64,000 bases of DNA, from assembly GCF_003852235.1 (NCBI RefSeq), contig NZ_CP027732.1, forward strand, positions 2,604,001 to 2,668,000. The letters are read 5' to 3'. The position numbers were made by a program, and so were the translations under genes. This document shows, one piece after another, positions 33,436 through 42,240 of this stretch. The stretch is from Pseudomonas sp. R4-35-07. Its GTDB lineage: Bacteria; Pseudomonadota; Gammaproteobacteria; Pseudomonadales; Pseudomonadaceae. The notes below the pieces were generated by a model. That model was not told where the DNA came from. It saw nothing but the letters and a program-made list of their open reading frames with translations, and searched no databases. Numbering within the stretch: the stretch's first letter is position 1; every line of letters starts with the position of its first letter.

Positions 33436-35940
33436 ATGTACAAGCGCACCGGGCTCGTCAGCTTTACGCTTACCGCCTTGGCCCTGGCGATCACCTGCGA
33501 GCGGCTCAATGCTGCCGAGACCGAGCATGTCGAGGTGGTCGGCCAAGCCGCCGCCATCGGCAGCGCCCTCAAGGAACAGCGCAGCTCCGACAGCATCAAG
33601 AGCGTGGTGCATGCCGACGGTGTGGCGCAGTTGCCGGACGAGAACGTCGCCGAAGCGGTGCAGCGCCTGCCGGGAGTCAGTGTGGAGCGCGACCAGGGCG
33701 AAGGCCGGTTCGTCAGCGTGCGCGGCCTGGGCCCGGACCTCAACAGCGTGACCATCAACGGCACCCTGGTGCCGTCGCCCGAGAGCGAGCGCCGCGCCGT
33801 GGCCCTCGACGTACTGCCCTCGGAACTGGTGCAGTCGCTGTCGGTGATCAAGACCCTCACGCCGGACATGGACGCCAACTCCCTTGGCGGCACCGTCGAC
33901 GTGAAGAGCCTGTCGGCGTTCGACCACAAGGGCCTGTTCTATACCGGCAGCACCGAGGCCAGCTATGACAAGAACACCGCCCAGACCAGCCCGAAATTCT
34001 CCGGCGCCGCCAGCAACCGTTTCAGCCTCGGCGACGGTGTCGACAACTTCGGCGTGGCCGCGGCCCTCAGTTGGCAGCAGCGTGATTTCGGCTCGGACAA
34101 CGTCGAGACCGGCGGCGCCTGGGATTTCAGCAACGGCGCCAGGCTCAACGAGTTCGAACAGCGCGACTATGACATCCGCCGCGAACGCGCCGGTGGCGGG
34201 CTGAACTTCGACTACAAGCCCGATGACCTGAGCAGCTACTACCTGCGCACCCTCTACAGTCGCTACAAGGACACCGAAACCCGCAACGCCGCCAGCCTCG
34301 AATTCGCAGACCCCCAGGCGCCGGGCGAACTGGGCGAGGCCGAGGGTAAGCGCAAGCTGAAGAACCGCGAGGAAACCCAGCAAATCCAGTCCTACGTGTT
34401 CGGCGGCGAACGCATGCTTGGCCTCTGGACCTTGAGCGGCCAGGCCGGCTACAGCCGCTCCAGTGAAGACAGCCCGGCGCATATTGCCGGGGCCACGTTC
34501 GACGGCGGTGACTTTGCCGACAGCGGCTTCTACGACACGGCCAAGCCACGCCCGATCATTGGCAACAGCTTCTACGACCCCGGCAGTTTCACTCTCGACA
34601 AGGTTGACTGGGAAAAACAGCACACCCAGGACACCGAGAAAAACCTGCGCCTGGACCTGGCCCGCGACTATGACCTGAGTGGCTACGCCTCCCAGTTCAA
34701 GTTCGGCGGCAAGGTCAGCCGGCGCCACAAGGACAACGACCTGGAGGCCTGGGTCTACAAGGACCTGGATGAACAGGGCCTGACTGACGAACAGCTCAAC
34801 CTCAGCCAATTCCAGAAGGGTAATGTCGACTACCGCCTTGGCCGTTTCGGGCCGGGTATCAGCGCGGGTAACATCCGCCAACTGATCGGCGGCCTCAACC
34901 GCGATGACTTCTACGACCCCACCGAATCCCGGGTCAACGACTTCACCATCCACGAAGACATCAACGCCGGCTACCTGATGAACACCGTCGATATCGACGA
35001 CTGGCGCTTCATCGCCGGGATGCGCTACGAGGGCACCGAGTTCGACGCCAAGGGCACCGGCGCCACGGACGGCCAGTTCAGCGCCACCGAGACCAAGCGC
35101 CGTTATCACCACTGGCTGCCGGGCCTGCATGCGCGCTACCAGATCGACAAGAACACCCAGGTGCGCGCTGCCTGGACCAAATCCGTGGTGCGCCCGACCT
35201 TCGGCCAACTGGCCCCCGGTTTCGTGATCGACGATGACGAGGCCACCTTCGGCAACCCGGACCTCAAGCCCCTGGAATCGAGCAACCTGGACCTGGGCAT
35301 CGAACACTTCATGGGCCGCGCCGGTACCGTGTCGGCGTTCGTGTTCTACAAGGACATCCAGAATTTCGTTTACAACACCGACGTCGCCGGCACTGGTGCC
35401 TGGGCCAACTTTGCCGAGGCGCACACCTTCGCCAACGGCGACAGCGCCAAGCTGTATGGCCTGGAACTGGCTTACTCGCAAAAATTCGACTGGCTGCCCG
35501 CGCCATGGAACGGCCTGCTGATCGGCGCCAACAGCACCTTCAGCCGCTCCAGCGCGGATATCGAGGGCTTCGACAGCGCCAGTGGCGGTAACCGCAAGCG
35601 CAACATCAGCCTGCCCAACCAGTCGGACACCGTCGGCAACCTGATGCTGGGCTGGGAAGATGACAGGTTCAGCCTGCGTGTTTCGGCCAACTACAAGTCG
35701 GCCTACCTGTACGAGCTGGCGTCGATCAACGACAAGGCCCACGACCTGCATGTGGATGCGCAGACCTTCGTCGATTTCAGCGCGCGCTATTCGCTGAGCA
35801 AAAACCTGCAAGTCAGCTTCGAGGCGCAGAACCTCACGGATGAGTCGTACTTCGTCTACACCGGCCACCGCAGCTACAACGGCCAGTACGAGGAATACGG
35901 GCCTACTTACAAGCTGGGCCTGACCTTCACCCATTTCTAA
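33436..35940 (+). CDS. TonB-dependent receptor linked to phytase
   Basis: Outer-membrane transporter of 834 residues resembling the large TonB-dependent receptor group typified in Xanthomonas and Caulobacter (TIGR01782-like). A signal peptide ends near RLNAAE, followed at once by a TonB-box-like EHVEVVG. The plug (about 45-165) has VAEAVQRLPGVSVERDQGEGRFVSVRG and NSLGGTVDV, and a barrel ends in LGLTFTHF. No N-terminal signalling domain is present, so it does not use a FpvA-type surface signalling route. It follows a Pho box and precedes a phytase and TolQ/TolR/TonB-like genes. The substrate is likely a phosphorylated compound such as an inositol phosphate or its calcium complex (inference). 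Confidence 0.92.
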   Translation: MYKRTGLVSFTLTALALAITCERLNAAETEHVEVVGQAAAIGSALKEQRSSDSIKSVVHADGVAQLPDENVAEAVQRLPGVSVERDQGEGRFVSVRGLGPDLNSVTINGTLVPSPESERRAVALDVLPSELVQSLSVIKTLTPDMDANSLGGTVDVKSLSAFDHKGLFYTGSTEASYDKNTAQTSPKFSGAASNRFSLGDGVDNFGVAAALSWQQRDFGSDNVETGGAWDFSNGARLNEFEQRDYDIRRERAGGGLNFDYKPDDLSSYYLRTLYSRYKDTETRNAASLEFADPQAPGELGEAEGKRKLKNREETQQIQSYVFGGERMLGLWTLSGQAGYSRSSEDSPAHIAGATFDGGDFADSGFYDTAKPRPIIGNSFYDPGSFTLDKVDWEKQHTQDTEKNLRLDLARDYDLSGYASQFKFGGKVSRRHKDNDLEAWVYKDLDEQGLTDEQLNLSQFQKGNVDYRLGRFGPGISAGNIRQLIGGLNRDDFYDPTESRVNDFTIHEDINAGYLMNTVDIDDWRFIAGMRYEGTEFDAKGTGATDGQFSATETKRRYHHWLPGLHARYQIDKNTQVRAAWTKSVVRPTFGQLAPGFVIDDDEATFGNPDLKPLESSNLDLGIEHFMGRAGTVSAFVFYKDIQNFVYNTDVAGTGAWANFAEAHTFANGDSAKLYGLELAYSQKFDWLPAPWNGLLIGANSTFSRSSADIEGFDSASGGNRKRNISLPNQSDTVGNLMLGWEDDRFSLRVSANYKSAYLYELASINDKAHDLHVDAQTFVDFSARYSLSKNLQVSFEAQNLTDESYFVYTGHRSYNGQYEEYGPTYKLGLTFTHF

Positions 35941-35959
35941 CCCACACCTCGGTCGAAAT

Positions 35960-36047
35960 GTGGGAGGGGGCTTGCTCCCGATAGCGGTGTGTCTGGCAGC
36001 ACATACATTGACTGAACCACCGCCATCGGGAGCAAGCCCCCTCCCAC
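35960..36047. repeat. REPIN inside the receptor-phytase operon
   Basis: GI-type inverted REP pair between two same-strand genes. It could lower readthrough from the receptor to the phytase or stabilise the upstream message. Confidence 0.95.
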
Positions 36048-36084
36048 ATTGGATCTTCATCGTATTTAAAGGATTTGTTTGTCC

Positions 36085-37944
36085 ATGAGAATTTGCAAGC
36101 TGTTGCTGTTGATGGCGCTGTCAGGCCAGGTGTTAGCAGTTGACTTGGCCCTGTCTCCCTGGGCGCCGGGGTTGACTGCTGAGGCTGTCGCCTTCCTGCC
36201 CAACGGCACCCAACGCCTCGCCGCCAGTGCCCGCGACGGCCTGTTACTGCTTGACGATAAAGGCGCCGAGCTGGCCCGATTCAAGGGTAATTTCAGCAGC
36301 CTCGACACACGCACCGTCGGCACTCAAACGCTGGTCGCCAGTCTCGACAACCATCGCCAACAGACCTTGCTGATCAGCCTGGACAGCGCCGGCAAAACCT
36401 GGGGCAAACCCCTGTACCTGCCGACCCGCGATTACCCGGTGAATGGCCTGTGCCTGTACCGCGATTCGGCGGCCAACCTGTTTGTGTTCCTGGTGGGCGA
36501 GGAGGGCAAAGGTGAGCAATGGCTGGTGGGCAACGCCGCGACGCTGCTGGCCCAGGCGCAGCGTGTACGCGGGCTGCCGCTGCCGCCATCGGCGCAGTTC
36601 TGCCAGGTGGACGATGCGGCCGCGCGCCTGGTGGTGAACGAGACCAATATCGGCTGGTGGGCCTACCCGGCGCACCCGGAAGCCGCGGTGAAACGCACGC
36701 CCGTTGCGCTGTTCGATGACCCCAGGCGCGAAGCCGGCGCCATGGCGCTGGTGCCGGGTGGAATGGTGGCCCTGGACCCGAAAACCGCGCAATTGCATCT
36801 GTTCCAGCAAACCGGCGAACGTTGGGTCGAGCAGTCGAGCCTGAGCTTGCCGGGCCTCAAGGAGCCGGAGCAAGTGGCGATCCACGGCCGGCAGTTGCTG
36901 GTGCGCGATGACGACAGCGGCCAGCTCTATCAGGGCCGCCTCGACTGGCAGGCCACGCCGGTGCCGGCTGCCCCGGTGCTGCCGCAGGTCGGCGCATTGC
37001 GCCAGACCGAACCCGTGAGCCGCCAGGGCGATGCGGCGGATGATCCGGCGATCTGGATTCACCCGCACACCCCCGCGAAAAGCCGTGTGCTGGGCACCAA
37101 CAAAAAACAGGGCCTGCTGGCCTACGACCTCAACGGCAAGCTGTTGCAGGAACTGGCCGTGGGGCGCCTGAACAACGTCGACGTGCGCCCCAACTTCAAG
37201 CTTGGCGCACAGACCGTCGACCTCGCCGTCGCCAGCAATCGCGATCGCAACAGCCTGAGCCTGTTCAGCATTGACCGACAGAGCGGCGAGCTGCAGGCAG
37301 CCGGCGAAGTGCCGACGCCGCTCAAGGAAATCTACGGCATCTGCCTGTTCCAGCCCGCCAGCGGCGAGCTCTATGCCATCGCCAATGGCAAGGACGGCAC
37401 CTTCCTGCAATACCGCCTGAGTGCGCCGGCCGGGCGTGTGCAAGGCGAGTTGGTGCGCCAGTTCAAGGTCGACAGCCAGCCGGAAGGCTGCGTGGCCGAT
37501 GACCAACGCCAGCGCTTGTTTCTCGGGGAAGAAGACGTCGGCGTGTGGGCGGTGGATGCGCGTGCCGACCAGCCGGCCACCCTGGCCAGCGTGATCAAGG
37601 TGGGTGCGCAGTTGCATGCGGACGTCGAGGGCCTGGCGCTGTATCAGAGCCCCGCGCGGGGTTACCTGGTGGTCTCCAGCCAGGGCAATGACAGCTACCT
37701 GGTGCTCGACGCCGAACCGCCGTTCGCCGTGCGAGGGGCGTTTCGCGTCGGTTTGAACGCCGCCGCCGGCATCGATGGCGCCTCGGAAACCGACGGCCTC
37801 GAGGCCACTGCCGTCAACCTGGGTGGGCCGTGGAGCCAAGGCATGCTGGTGGTGCAGGACGGGCGCAAGCGCATGCCCGAGCAAGCCCAGAATTTCAAGT
37901 TCGTGCCCTGGGACGAGGTGACCCGCGCATTGAAATTACCTTGA
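36085..37944 (+). CDS. Dual-domain beta-propeller phytase (3-phytase)
   Basis: Secreted calcium-dependent phosphatase that releases phosphate from phytate. The 619-residue product has a signal peptide (MRICKLLLLMALSGQVLA). Residues about 20-305 form an incomplete propeller domain, and about 310-619 form the complete catalytic one. The latter shows the family hallmarks GDAADDPAIWIHP, TNKKQGLLAYDLNGK, GRLNNVDVR, QPEGCVADDQ and LFLGEEDVGVW. Tandem phytases of this type are known in which the N-terminal half assists the C-terminal half. ATG at 36085 follows AAAGGA. It lies between the receptor and the energiser genes; the Pho box at 33345 suits its role. Confidence 0.92.
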   Translation: MRICKLLLLMALSGQVLAVDLALSPWAPGLTAEAVAFLPNGTQRLAASARDGLLLLDDKGAELARFKGNFSSLDTRTVGTQTLVASLDNHRQQTLLISLDSAGKTWGKPLYLPTRDYPVNGLCLYRDSAANLFVFLVGEEGKGEQWLVGNAATLLAQAQRVRGLPLPPSAQFCQVDDAAARLVVNETNIGWWAYPAHPEAAVKRTPVALFDDPRREAGAMALVPGGMVALDPKTAQLHLFQQTGERWVEQSSLSLPGLKEPEQVAIHGRQLLVRDDDSGQLYQGRLDWQATPVPAAPVLPQVGALRQTEPVSRQGDAADDPAIWIHPHTPAKSRVLGTNKKQGLLAYDLNGKLLQELAVGRLNNVDVRPNFKLGAQTVDLAVASNRDRNSLSLFSIDRQSGELQAAGEVPTPLKEIYGICLFQPASGELYAIANGKDGTFLQYRLSAPAGRVQGELVRQFKVDSQPEGCVADDQRQRLFLGEEDVGVWAVDARADQPATLASVIKVGAQLHADVEGLALYQSPARGYLVVSSQGNDSYLVLDAEPPFAVRGAFRVGLNAAAGIDGASETDGLEATAVNLGGPWSQGMLVVQDGRKRMPEQAQNFKFVPWDEVTRALKLP

Positions 37945-37991
37945 GCTGTCATCACCCAGTCACGCGTATTTAATCGAATAGGAGCTTCACC

Positions 37992-38684
37992 ATGCATGCG
38001 ACGATGGAACATATGACGATCTGGAGCTTGATCAGCGACGCCAGCCTATTGGTCAAGGCGGTGATGATCACCTTGCTGTTGGCATCGGTGATCAGTTGGT
38101 ACCTGATCATCCGGCGCGGCAGTGTGCTGCGGCGCCTGGAGCGGCAGTTGCACGCCTTCGTGGTGCGCTTTCGCGCCGCATCGGATCTGCAACCGCTGTA
38201 TCGCGACGCTGTGCAGGCGGGTGAGGGCGGTGTGGCGCCGATTTTTATCGCCGGCCTGCAGGAATACCAGCACCTGCACCACCACGATCCCGCAGTGCTC
38301 GAAGGCGTGGAGCGCGCCTTGCAGGTGGCGATCACCGAGCAGGAGCTTGAGCTGGAAAAGGGCCTGCAGTTTCTCGCGACAGTGGGCTCGGTCAGCCCCT
38401 ACATCGGCCTGTTCGGCACGGTGTGGGGCATCATGAATTCCTTCCTCGGCTTGTCCCAGGTGCAACAGGCCACGTTGTCGACGGTGGCGCCGGGCATCGC
38501 TGAAGCCTTGATTGCCACGGCCATCGGCCTGTTCGCGGCGATCCCGGCCGTGATCGCCTATAACCGCTTTGCCGCGCGCAGCCAGAGCCTGCTCACCCGT
38601 TACTACGCCTTCGGCAACGAACTGCAAGTGCGCCTGCACCGTGCCCTGCGCGGTACCCCGATCAACTTGGCCGTGGCCGCCTGA
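37992..38684 (+). CDS. TolQ/ExbB-family proton-channel protein
   Basis: Inner-membrane subunit that couples the proton gradient to TonB/TolA-type proteins; 230 residues with three membrane helices (about 18-40, 130-155, 172-195). The conserved TolQ-type region TVGSVSPYIGLFGTVWGIMNSF and APGIAEALIATAIGLFAAIPAVIAYNR is nearly identical to TolQ, more so than to ExbB. It starts 47 bases after the phytase with AGGAG ahead, and is followed by TolR-like and TonB-like genes, so the three form a dedicated energiser. It is unlikely to be the housekeeping tolQ, since pal, tolB and ybgC are absent. Confidence 0.9.
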   Translation: MHATMEHMTIWSLISDASLLVKAVMITLLLASVISWYLIIRRGSVLRRLERQLHAFVVRFRAASDLQPLYRDAVQAGEGGVAPIFIAGLQEYQHLHHHDPAVLEGVERALQVAITEQELELEKGLQFLATVGSVSPYIGLFGTVWGIMNSFLGLSQVQQATLSTVAPGIAEALIATAIGLFAAIPAVIAYNRFAARSQSLLTRYYAFGNELQVRLHRALRGTPINLAVAA

Positions 38685-38699
38685 ACAAGGAGCGAACCG

Positions 38700-39146
38700 A
38701 TGTTGACCAGGCCGCAACGCAAGCACGGGCCCAAGGCCGAGATGAACGTGGTGCCTTACATCGACGTGATGCTGGTGCTGCTGGTGATCTTCATGGTCAC
38801 CGCGCCGATGCTGACCCAGGGCGTGAAGGTCGAACTGCCCAAGGTCGCCGCCGAGGCGCTGGCCACTGACACCCGCCAGCAGATCCTCACGCTGTCGGTG
38901 CAGGCGGACGGCGGTTACTACTGGAACCTGGGCGGCGAGCTCGACACCCGCAACCAGACCGACAGCGCCGTGAGCCTGGAAGAAATGGGCGCCAAGGTCA
39001 TGCAGGTGGTGGCGGCGCGCAGCGACACCCAGGTGTATATCCGCGCGGACGACAACGCGGGGTACGGCCGCGTGGTGGCGGCCATGGCGGTGTTGCAGAA
39101 GGGCGGTGTCAGCAACCTGGGGCTGGTGACCGAGGCCCCGCAATGA
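38700..39146 (+). CDS. TolR/ExbD-family protein
   Basis: Inner-membrane, periplasm-facing partner of the TolQ-like channel; 148 residues. One N-terminal helix carries the essential acidic residue (NVVPYIDVMLVLLVIFMVTAPM; Asp about 22), followed by a periplasmic domain ending VSNLGLVTEAP. It lies 15 bases after the TolQ-like gene, and its stop overlaps the next start (ATGA), so the module is translated together. Confidence 0.92.
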   Translation: MLTRPQRKHGPKAEMNVVPYIDVMLVLLVIFMVTAPMLTQGVKVELPKVAAEALATDTRQQILTLSVQADGGYYWNLGGELDTRNQTDSAVSLEEMGAKVMQVVAARSDTQVYIRADDNAGYGRVVAAMAVLQKGGVSNLGLVTEAPQ

Positions 39147-39892
39147 CGGCGATGATCATGCACAGCCCGACACAGGCGCGGGCGCCACACAGCGACGGGA
39201 TGTGGCGCGTCAGTCTCGCGGCAGGCCTCGCCGTGGCGCTGCATGTGGCGGTAGTGGCGGCACTGATGCTGGGCTGGTCGCCGGAGAAACTGGTGGCGGA
39301 CGCGCCACGGGTGATGCATACGCAACTGGTGATGATGCCGGCGCCGGCGCCTGAGCCTGTAGCGCTCGCATTGCCTGAGCCGGTTGCGGTCCCGGTACCG
39401 GTACCGCCCAAACCGACGGTTGACCCGCAGATCCAGGCGCAGAAAATCGAGAAGGCCGCTCTGGCGCGCAAACGGGTCGAAGCGCAGAAAATCGAGCGGC
39501 AACAGCAGCGCCAGGCCACCGAGCAACGCAATCGGGAGATGGAACAGCAACGCCTGAACCAAGAGCGTGTAGCGTCCGAGAAAGCCCAAGTTGCTGTACC
39601 GGCACCCACTCCGGCGTTCGACAGCCGCCAATATCAGCCCTTGAGCAAGGAAGCGCCGGACTACCCGGAGCGCGCACTGGACAAAAATATTGAAGGCGAC
39701 TGTTCGGTGGAGTACACCGTCAATACCCAGGGCCGCGTGGAAAATCCCAAGGTGCTGGACGGCTGTCACCCGTTGTTTATCCGGCCTTCACTGGCGGCGG
39801 CGAATACCTTTCGCTATCAGCCCAGGGTCGTCGACGGCCAGCCAGTCGCCGTGCCGGCGGTGCGCAACACCTTCCACTACCGCATCAAATAA
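39143..39892 (+). CDS. TonB-family energy transducer with TolA-like middle
   Basis: Periplasm-spanning protein of 249 residues that transmits energy to an outer-membrane receptor. A cytoplasmic stretch of about 20 residues precedes one membrane helix (about 24-45). A proline-rich part (about 60-95, PAPAPEP and PVPVPPKP) and a charged Gln/Arg/Glu coiled segment (about 98-150) follow. A TonB C-terminal domain lies at about 165-249 (APDYPERALDKNIEGDCSVEYTV) with two cysteines that could pair. The helical middle recalls TolA, matching its TolQ/TolR-like partners. Most likely it serves the receptor at 33436. Confidence 0.9.
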   Translation: MTAMIMHSPTQARAPHSDGMWRVSLAAGLAVALHVAVVAALMLGWSPEKLVADAPRVMHTQLVMMPAPAPEPVALALPEPVAVPVPVPPKPTVDPQIQAQKIEKAALARKRVEAQKIERQQQRQATEQRNREMEQQRLNQERVASEKAQVAVPAPTPAFDSRQYQPLSKEAPDYPERALDKNIEGDCSVEYTVNTQGRVENPKVLDGCHPLFIRPSLAAANTFRYQPRVVDGQPVAVPAVRNTFHYRIK

Positions 39893-39911
39893 TGGCTGAC
39901 ACCGAATCAAT

Positions 39912-39998
39912 GTGGGAGGGGGCTTGCTCCCGATGGCGGTGTGTCAGTCTCTATATCAATGACTGACCCACCGCTATCGGGAGCAAGCCCCCTCCCAC
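39912..39998. repeat. REPIN between convergent TonB-like and dehydrogenase genes
   Basis: GI-type inverted REP pair in a 118-base gap between converging genes; a probable two-way terminator. Confidence 0.95.
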
Positions 39999-40010
39999 AT
40001 TTAAACGGCG

Positions 40011-40955
40011 TCAGGCGTTAGCGAGATTTGCCAATTCGATGCCCGAAACATAGCGCTCCAGATTGGCCAGAAACGTATCGGCAATCTCATTGCGGCTATT
40101 GGTCGAAATCGCCGACGTATGCGGCGACAACCGCACCCTCGGATGGCTGTACAACGGATGCCCATCCGGCAACGGCTCCGGCTCGGTCACGTCCAGTGAC
40201 GCCAGGCCGATCTGGCCGTTATCCAGCGCTTCCAACAATGCTTTTTGATCCAGCAACCCACCGCGCGCGATATTGATCAGGTGCAGCCCCGGTTTGGCGC
40301 TGCCCAGCACGTCACGGTTGATGATGTGCCGCGTGGCCTCGGTCAGCGGTGCTGCCACCACCAGGTGGTCGGCACGGGCGAACAGGTCGTGGATGTCCTT
40401 GGCGGCTTCTACACCCACGCCAAACGGTGTCAGGCTCTGCCGCAACGCGACGACATTGATGCCCAGGGCCAGGGCTTTCTGCGCTAGGCTTTGACCAATC
40501 GCGCCGAAGCCGAGGATGCCCAGGGTGGTGCCCTTGAGTGGGCGCAGGGCGGTGAATTGCCATTGCGCGTCTTTCACCCAAATGTCCGGCAAATGCTTGG
40601 ACGCGGCAAAGATCGCCGCCAGGGCGAACTCGGCGAGGTTGTCGGCGGCGCTGCCCCGTGAGGTGGTGACGGGAGGGCCGTTGAACAGCCAATGCGGGTA
40701 GAAGTCGATGCCCGATGACACCAGGTGCACCCATCGCGCGCCGTACGGCCAGCCCGGTGGTGGCGTGTCCGGTGCAGTGTAGCCGCGCACATTGATAGGG
40801 CGCAGCAGCAGGATATTCGCCTGGGGCGGCAGGTCGCTCGGTACGCCGGCGGGTACGCCGATCACCTGGGCGTGGGGGTGCCGCGTGGCCAGACGTGCGC
40901 GGATTACGTCGTTGTAGTCCTCGTCCAACTGGCTGGCAATAATCAGCTGACTCAT
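40011..40955 (-). CDS. D-isomer-specific 2-hydroxyacid dehydrogenase
   Basis: NAD(P)-dependent reductase of 2-oxo acids, 314 residues. The Rossmann motif is GILGFGAIGQSLA (about 145-157). Catalytic residues typical of the family are visible: Arg in NIARGGLLD (about 231), Glu in DVTEPEPLP (about 260) and His in LSPHTSA (about 279). The substrate is unknown. Its ATG overlaps the stop of the upstream flavoenzyme gene (ATGA). It is the last gene of the putative sulfur operon running from 46847. Confidence 0.92.
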   Translation of the reverse strand: MSQLIIASQLDEDYNDVIRARLATRHPHAQVIGVPAGVPSDLPPQANILLLRPINVRGYTAPDTPPPGWPYGARWVHLVSSGIDFYPHWLFNGPPVTTSRGSAADNLAEFALAAIFAASKHLPDIWVKDAQWQFTALRPLKGTTLGILGFGAIGQSLAQKALALGINVVALRQSLTPFGVGVEAAKDIHDLFARADHLVVAAPLTEATRHIINRDVLGSAKPGLHLINIARGGLLDQKALLEALDNGQIGLASLDVTEPEPLPDGHPLYSHPRVRLSPHTSAISTNSRNEIADTFLANLERYVSGIELANLANA

Positions 40956-42121
40956 GTGCGTTCCTTCTGGCGTTGGGCGAACACCGCTTTACCGACGCCT
41001 TGCAGCACGGCGTCGTTCTGCGGCGTGTGGACGCGACTGCACAGCACATCGCGGTAGTGCCGTTGCAGTGGGCTATGCCGTGACAGGCCGGGGTTGCCCG
41101 AGGCCTCGATAGCCAACTCGACCGCGCGGATAGCGTTGCCAGTCACCAGGTACTTCAATTGCGCTGCATTGGCGGCCGGCGTGTGGCCGTCGGCGGCGGC
41201 ATCGAGCAGGCTGCGGTTGGCAAACAACAGGGTATCGATATGGCCGACGGTCTCCTGGAAACGCGGCAAGGTGGACAGCGCTGCGCCGAGATTCGACGGC
41301 TGGCGTTCTTCGAGCCAGTTCACCAGCCAGTCCCGCGCGGCCTGGGCCACGGCGTCGTACACCGAGGACAGCAGCACCGACATCCACAGCAAGCCCTCGC
41401 CATCCAGCTCCGGCTGCGGCGCGCTGCGCGGGCTGACGCTGACGGCGTGGTCCAGCGGCACCAGCACGTTGTCGAGCACCACTTCATGGCTGCAGGTGGC
41501 GCGCATGCCCAGGTGATCCCAGGTGTCGATGATGCTCACGCCGGGGCTGTCCTTGGGCACCAGCCAGGCGCCTACCAGCGGGTCGGCATCGTCGCTGCGC
41601 GCCCACACGCTGAACCAGCTCAGGCCATGGCTGCCGGTGGAGTAGATTTTGCGCCCGCTGATGCGCCAGCCGTCGGCGCTGCGTACGGCGGTGGTCGCCG
41701 GCAAGCCGCCACGGGCCGGCGTGCCGAGGTCGGGCTCGACGCGCAGGGCATTGATCAGCGCGCCATGGCGCACCGCGTCTTCGCCGACGCGCACACGCAA
41801 GTGCCGGGGCCAGGTCTTGCTGTCCTGCAAGCGGCTGTGCTGCAGGTATTGCATCACCAGGATCAGCGCGGTGGAGGGCTCGCCCTTGGCAATCGCGCTG
41901 ATGGCCTTGCGCGCCAGGGGCAGGCTGGCACCGCCGCCGCCGAGGGCGCTGGGCACGGTGAGGGCGATCAGACCGTGTTCATGCAGTCGCTTGAAATTAT
42001 CGTGGGGGAAGGCGCCGCTTTCATCATAAAGGTGGGCAGTGCTGGCCAGCTCGGCGCTGAGGCGTTCGAGCAGAATGTCGAAATCGACGGCCTCCACAGC
42101 GCGTAAAGATGATTGAGTCAT
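40952..42121 (-). CDS. Acyl-CoA-dehydrogenase-like flavoenzyme (SfnB/DszC type)
   Basis: Flavin-dependent oxidase or monooxygenase of the acyl-CoA dehydrogenase fold, 389 residues. The order of parts fits the SfnB/DszC-like group often found near sulfur-scavenging genes: an N-terminal helical domain (HEHGLIALTVPSALGGGGASL), a beta domain (GRKIYSTGSHGLSWFSVWAR, then GMRATCSHEVVLDNVLVP) and a C-terminal helical domain (about 245-385). ATG at 42121 was chosen because the longer frame reads through the REPIN. It overlaps the dehydrogenase start. The exact substrate is not known. Confidence 0.9.
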   Translation of the reverse strand: MTQSSLRAVEAVDFDILLERLSAELASTAHLYDESGAFPHDNFKRLHEHGLIALTVPSALGGGGASLPLARKAISAIAKGEPSTALILVMQYLQHSRLQDSKTWPRHLRVRVGEDAVRHGALINALRVEPDLGTPARGGLPATTAVRSADGWRISGRKIYSTGSHGLSWFSVWARSDDADPLVGAWLVPKDSPGVSIIDTWDHLGMRATCSHEVVLDNVLVPLDHAVSVSPRSAPQPELDGEGLLWMSVLLSSVYDAVAQAARDWLVNWLEERQPSNLGAALSTLPRFQETVGHIDTLLFANRSLLDAAADGHTPAANAAQLKYLVTGNAIRAVELAIEASGNPGLSRHSPLQRHYRDVLCSRVHTPQNDAVLQGVGKAVFAQRQKERT

Positions 42122-42141
42122 GAATATGTACTCGGTCAAAT

Positions 42142-42229
42142 GTGGGAGGGGGCTTGCTCCCGATAGCGGTGGTTCAGCCAGTGGATGTACCGCCTGACAG
42201 ATTGCCATCGGGAGCAAGCCCCCTCCCAC
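42142..42229. repeat. REPIN inside the sulfur operon
   Basis: GI-type inverted REP pair that fills most of the gap between two same-strand genes (monooxygenase stop at 42241, flavoenzyme start at 42121). Confidence 0.95.
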
Positions 42230-42240
42230 AGGGGATGGTG

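Noticed and set aside
33283..36060. 925-codon minus-strand frame opposite the TonB-dependent receptor
   Set aside because: Begins and ends in REPIN sequence and mirrors the receptor codons; low-complexity Val/Ala/Gly-rich translation typical of antisense.
36244..37884. 546-codon minus-strand frame opposite the phytase
   Set aside because: Antisense shadow of a gene with signal peptide and phytase motifs.
37992..39892. The energiser genes as the housekeeping tolQRA-tolB-pal locus
   Set aside because: No ybgC, tolB or pal follows, the third protein has a TonB C-terminal domain, and the genes adjoin a phytase.
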